From Lachnospiraceae bacterium (GTDB taxonomy: Bacteria; Bacillota; Clostridia; Lachnospirales; Lachnospiraceae): a stretch of 32,535 bases of DNA. The notes under the pieces are model-generated. The model was not told the DNA's origin. It made no database searches and saw only the letters and a list, made by a program, of their open reading frames with translations. Location of the stretch: positions 1-32,535 of the forward strand of contig CAAGQC010000060.1 in the NCBI GenBank assembly GCA_900771995.1, given 5' to 3'. Positions 31,358 to 32,535 of the stretch are shown piece after piece. How positions within the stretch are numbered: the first letter of the stretch is position 1; each line of letters opens with the position of its first letter. A program made the translations under genes and the position numbers.

Positions 31358-31370
31358 CGAACGTTCGAAC
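31355..31370. repeat. Tandem palindrome copy 4, (GTTCGAAC)x2
   Basis: The same 16-bp core. It is followed by CCTTTCACACACCACACATAAGGAG and a start codon 31 bp downstream, the same arrangement as copy 1. Confidence 0.95.
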
Positions 31371-31401
31371 CTTTCACACACCACACATAAGGAGAAAAAC
31401 A

Positions 31402-31626
31402 ATGTTTCAATATATGCATTATCTGTTTAACGAAACAGAGATCAGATTCTATAAAAAGTATAAACTATTTCCAGACGAACTATTTCAACAACTTCAAAAT
31501 CTGGGCTTCTCCAGAGAATCATTTAAACCCATTCAGAAAGAAATGGACAGATTATTCCTATTGCAAAAAGAAGAAAGCACATGGACAAAGGCAGACTGTG
31601 ACCCGTTCACCGGGTCACCTACTTGA
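31402..31626 (+). CDS. Small provirus protein upstream of rep, unknown
   Basis: A 74-aa soluble protein from ATG 31402, with AAGGAG just upstream. It is rich in Phe, Tyr, Gln and Lys, and predicted helical (TEIRFYKKYKLFPDELFQQLQNLG, then FKPIQKEMDRLFLLQKEE). No recognised domain. Because it sits between an operator-like palindrome and rep, a regulatory or replication helper role is plausible. Confidence 0.6.
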   Translation: MFQYMHYLFNETEIRFYKKYKLFPDELFQQLQNLGFSRESFKPIQKEMDRLFLLQKEESTWTKADCDPFTGSPT

Positions 31627-31680
31627 CAATAGCAACACTTTAGAGTCACCTTGCAAAAAATTTACAAGGAGTGTTGAAAC

Positions 31681-32439
31681 ATGGAAACAGTCTATAATTG
31701 TCGGCGTTACCAATATGAGACTGGGGAACACATCACTTTTTACCATCATGCCATTAACGCCGGGAAAGAAAAGCCAGAGGACAGCTTGTTAAACAAGACC
31801 CATGACACAAGTGATCGTACCCCGGAAGCTGAAAAACACGCCATGGCGGTTTCTGCATCCAGAGCCAAAAACAATGTTTACAGAATTGCACGGTCAAACA
31901 AATGGGACTGGTTTATTACTCTGACTTTCGACCGCACGAAAACAGATGCTTCTGACTATGATTCAGTGATATACCGGCTTAAAATTTTTCTTAACAATAT
32001 ACAGAAACGTAAGTGTCCAGATATGAAATACCTTATAGTCCCAGAACTACACGCAGATAAGGAACACTATCATTTCCATGGACTACTGGCAAACGTGGAC
32101 AATCTTACCTTTAAAGCGTGGAAAGTAGACCACAGGAAAAAGCAGATCATCTACAATATAACAGACTGGTCATACGGCTTCACTACAGCCACCAAAGTTC
32201 TGGACACTGGCAGAGTAAGCAGTTATATCACAAAGTACATCACGAAAAGCGTTGATGAACACTTGAAAGAAAAACGCCGCTACTACTACAGCCGTAACTG
32301 TCATATCGCAGAGGAAGAGCACTTTCTTCTTGATGAAGAGGACTTTCGCAAAATCTACGCAGACCGCATTGTATATGTAAAAACCGTAGACATACCACAA
32401 GCAAGTCAACAAATAACCTATTATGAACTAAAGTATTAA
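31681..32439 (+). CDS. Rolling-circle replication initiator, HUH endonuclease
   Basis: A 252-aa protein with the three Rep motifs in order: motif 1 FITLTFD (78-84), the metal-binding HUH motif HYHFHGLL (129-136), and a catalytic Tyr segment SYITKYITK (181-189) with Tyr182 and Tyr186. It nicks one strand at the origin and stays attached to the 5' end to start rolling-circle synthesis. Whether one or both tyrosines act cannot be decided. The N-terminal 70 residues are family-specific. AAGGAG at 31664-31669 is somewhat far from ATG 31681. The nick site is probably in one of the hairpin regions at 25906-26240 or 32443-32499. Confidence 0.9.
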   Translation: METVYNCRRYQYETGEHITFYHHAINAGKEKPEDSLLNKTHDTSDRTPEAEKHAMAVSASRAKNNVYRIARSNKWDWFITLTFDRTKTDASDYDSVIYRLKIFLNNIQKRKCPDMKYLIVPELHADKEHYHFHGLLANVDNLTFKAWKVDHRKKQIIYNITDWSYGFTTATKVLDTGRVSSYITKYITKSVDEHLKEKRRYYYSRNCHIAEEEHFLLDEEDFRKIYADRIVYVKTVDIPQASQQITYYELKY

Positions 32440-32442
32440 AAA

Positions 32443-32499
32443 GATCACCCCGGACAGCCACAAGGAAGCTTTACTCCCCTTGAGGGGTTGGGGGTGATC
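32443..32499. other. Compound hairpin after rep, candidate origin or terminator
   Basis: GATCACCCC (32443-32451) pairs with GGGGTGATC (32491-32499). Inside, CCCC (32476-32479) pairs with GGGG (32484-32487) around TTGA. The outer arm overlaps the second copy of the 14-nt direct repeat. No T run follows, so a rolling-circle origin is as likely as termination. Confidence 0.55.
32449..32462 (+). repeat. 14-nt direct repeat, copy 2
   Basis: CCCGGACAGCCACA, identical to 26010-26023. A related TTTCAGCAAG also occurs in both areas (near 26490 and near 32518). Confidence 0.8.
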
Positions 32500-32535
32500 C
32501 AATCCCACCTCTGTCAATTTTCAGCAAGTCCCCCC

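Larger units (their letters stand above)
23467..32535 (+). mobile_element. Inovirus-like (filamentous phage) provirus, right end outside window
   Basis: At least 9 kb of compact, mostly co-directional small genes of a type unlike the flanking housekeeping genes. Key genes are an HUH rolling-circle Rep (31681), a Zot/pI-family ATPase (30410), a 63-aa coat-like protein with one membrane span (26590), a signal-peptide and C-anchor adsorption-like protein (27228) and a probable ssDNA-binding protein (25139). Tiny membrane proteins are interspersed. This combination defines filamentous phages. There is no secretin, fitting a one-membrane host. The left end must lie between the terminator at 23436 and the gene at 23594. 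No integrase, transposase or clear dif-type site was found, so insertion by host XerCD is a guess. Confidence 0.88.

Noticed and set aside
23553..31370. Tandem palindromes as LexA/DinR SOS boxes
   Set aside because: The Gram-positive box is GAAC-N4-GTTC; here GAAC and GTTC abut with no spacer, so the match is only partial.
23553..31370. The four repeats as a CRISPR array
   Set aside because: Copies are 0.8 to 4.9 kb apart with genes between them; there are no regular spacers and no cas genes.
31598..31792. 64-codon frame overlapping the rep start
   Set aside because: It overlaps the well-supported rep frame and lacks a ribosome site.

Overview
The window looks like a chromosomal segment of a spore-forming Gram-positive anaerobe of the Clostridia, most likely Lachnospiraceae. 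It carries a small acid-soluble spore protein gene, an MEP-pathway and undecaprenyl-phosphate gene cluster, tig-clpP-clpX-ysxC, a TM1266-type hydrogenase-system regulator, strong AGGAGG ribosome binding sites and many rho-independent terminators. Nearly all host genes read on the plus strand. Identifications rest on motifs and residues read by eye; no database search was possible.

Layout. (1) 1-3312: the 5' part of a minus-strand tRNA-Thr with its promoter, an ECF-type sigma factor with a membrane-anchored partner, a small secreted protein, a structured non-coding stretch and a KTSC-domain protein. (2) 3399-4424: a membrane-anchored polysaccharide deacetylase. (3) 4511-10512: a bactofilin followed by the tight cluster pyrH-frr-uppS-cdsA-dxr-rseP (nucleotide supply, ribosome recycling, lipid carrier and phospholipid synthesis, isoprenoid synthesis, membrane proteolysis). 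(4) 10539-12178: a degenerate PP2C-like protein overlapping a soluble Ser/Thr kinase. (5) 12228-13264: a transaldolase-family protein and a SASP gene. (6) 13567-16292: a substrate-binding lipoprotein, a permease-ATPase fusion and a TM1266-like protein. (7) 16298-22588: tig, clpP, clpX, ysxC, an AI-2E family membrane protein and truA. (8) 22718-23465: an orphan response regulator with a degraded phosphoacceptor pocket.

From about 23467 to the right edge the sequence changes character and reads as a filamentous phage (inovirus) provirus in a Gram-positive host. It contains a basic and a small early protein, a likely ssDNA-binding protein, two overlapping tiny ORFs, a hairpin-rich region of about 0.7 kb, a 63-aa coat protein followed by a terminator, several tiny membrane proteins, a 665-residue secreted and C-terminally anchored pIII-like protein, a Zot/pI-type assembly ATPase, and an HUH rolling-circle Rep. 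The order (ssDNA-binding, tiny proteins, major coat, terminator, adsorption protein, small membrane proteins, assembly ATPase) parallels the Ff phages, with Rep moved to the end. No secretin is present, as expected without an outer membrane. No integrase is visible, and the right end lies outside the window.

The most unusual signal is a 16-bp tandem palindrome, (GTTCGAAC)x2, found four times. All copies are in provirus non-coding gaps at module boundaries, and none was seen in the flanking 23 kb. Also notable are a tRNA-like sequence with an abnormal anticodon domain, a 22-bp multi-part hairpin (candidate packaging signal or origin), and a minus-strand membrane gene with its own promoter inside the structural operon (candidate moron or immunity gene).
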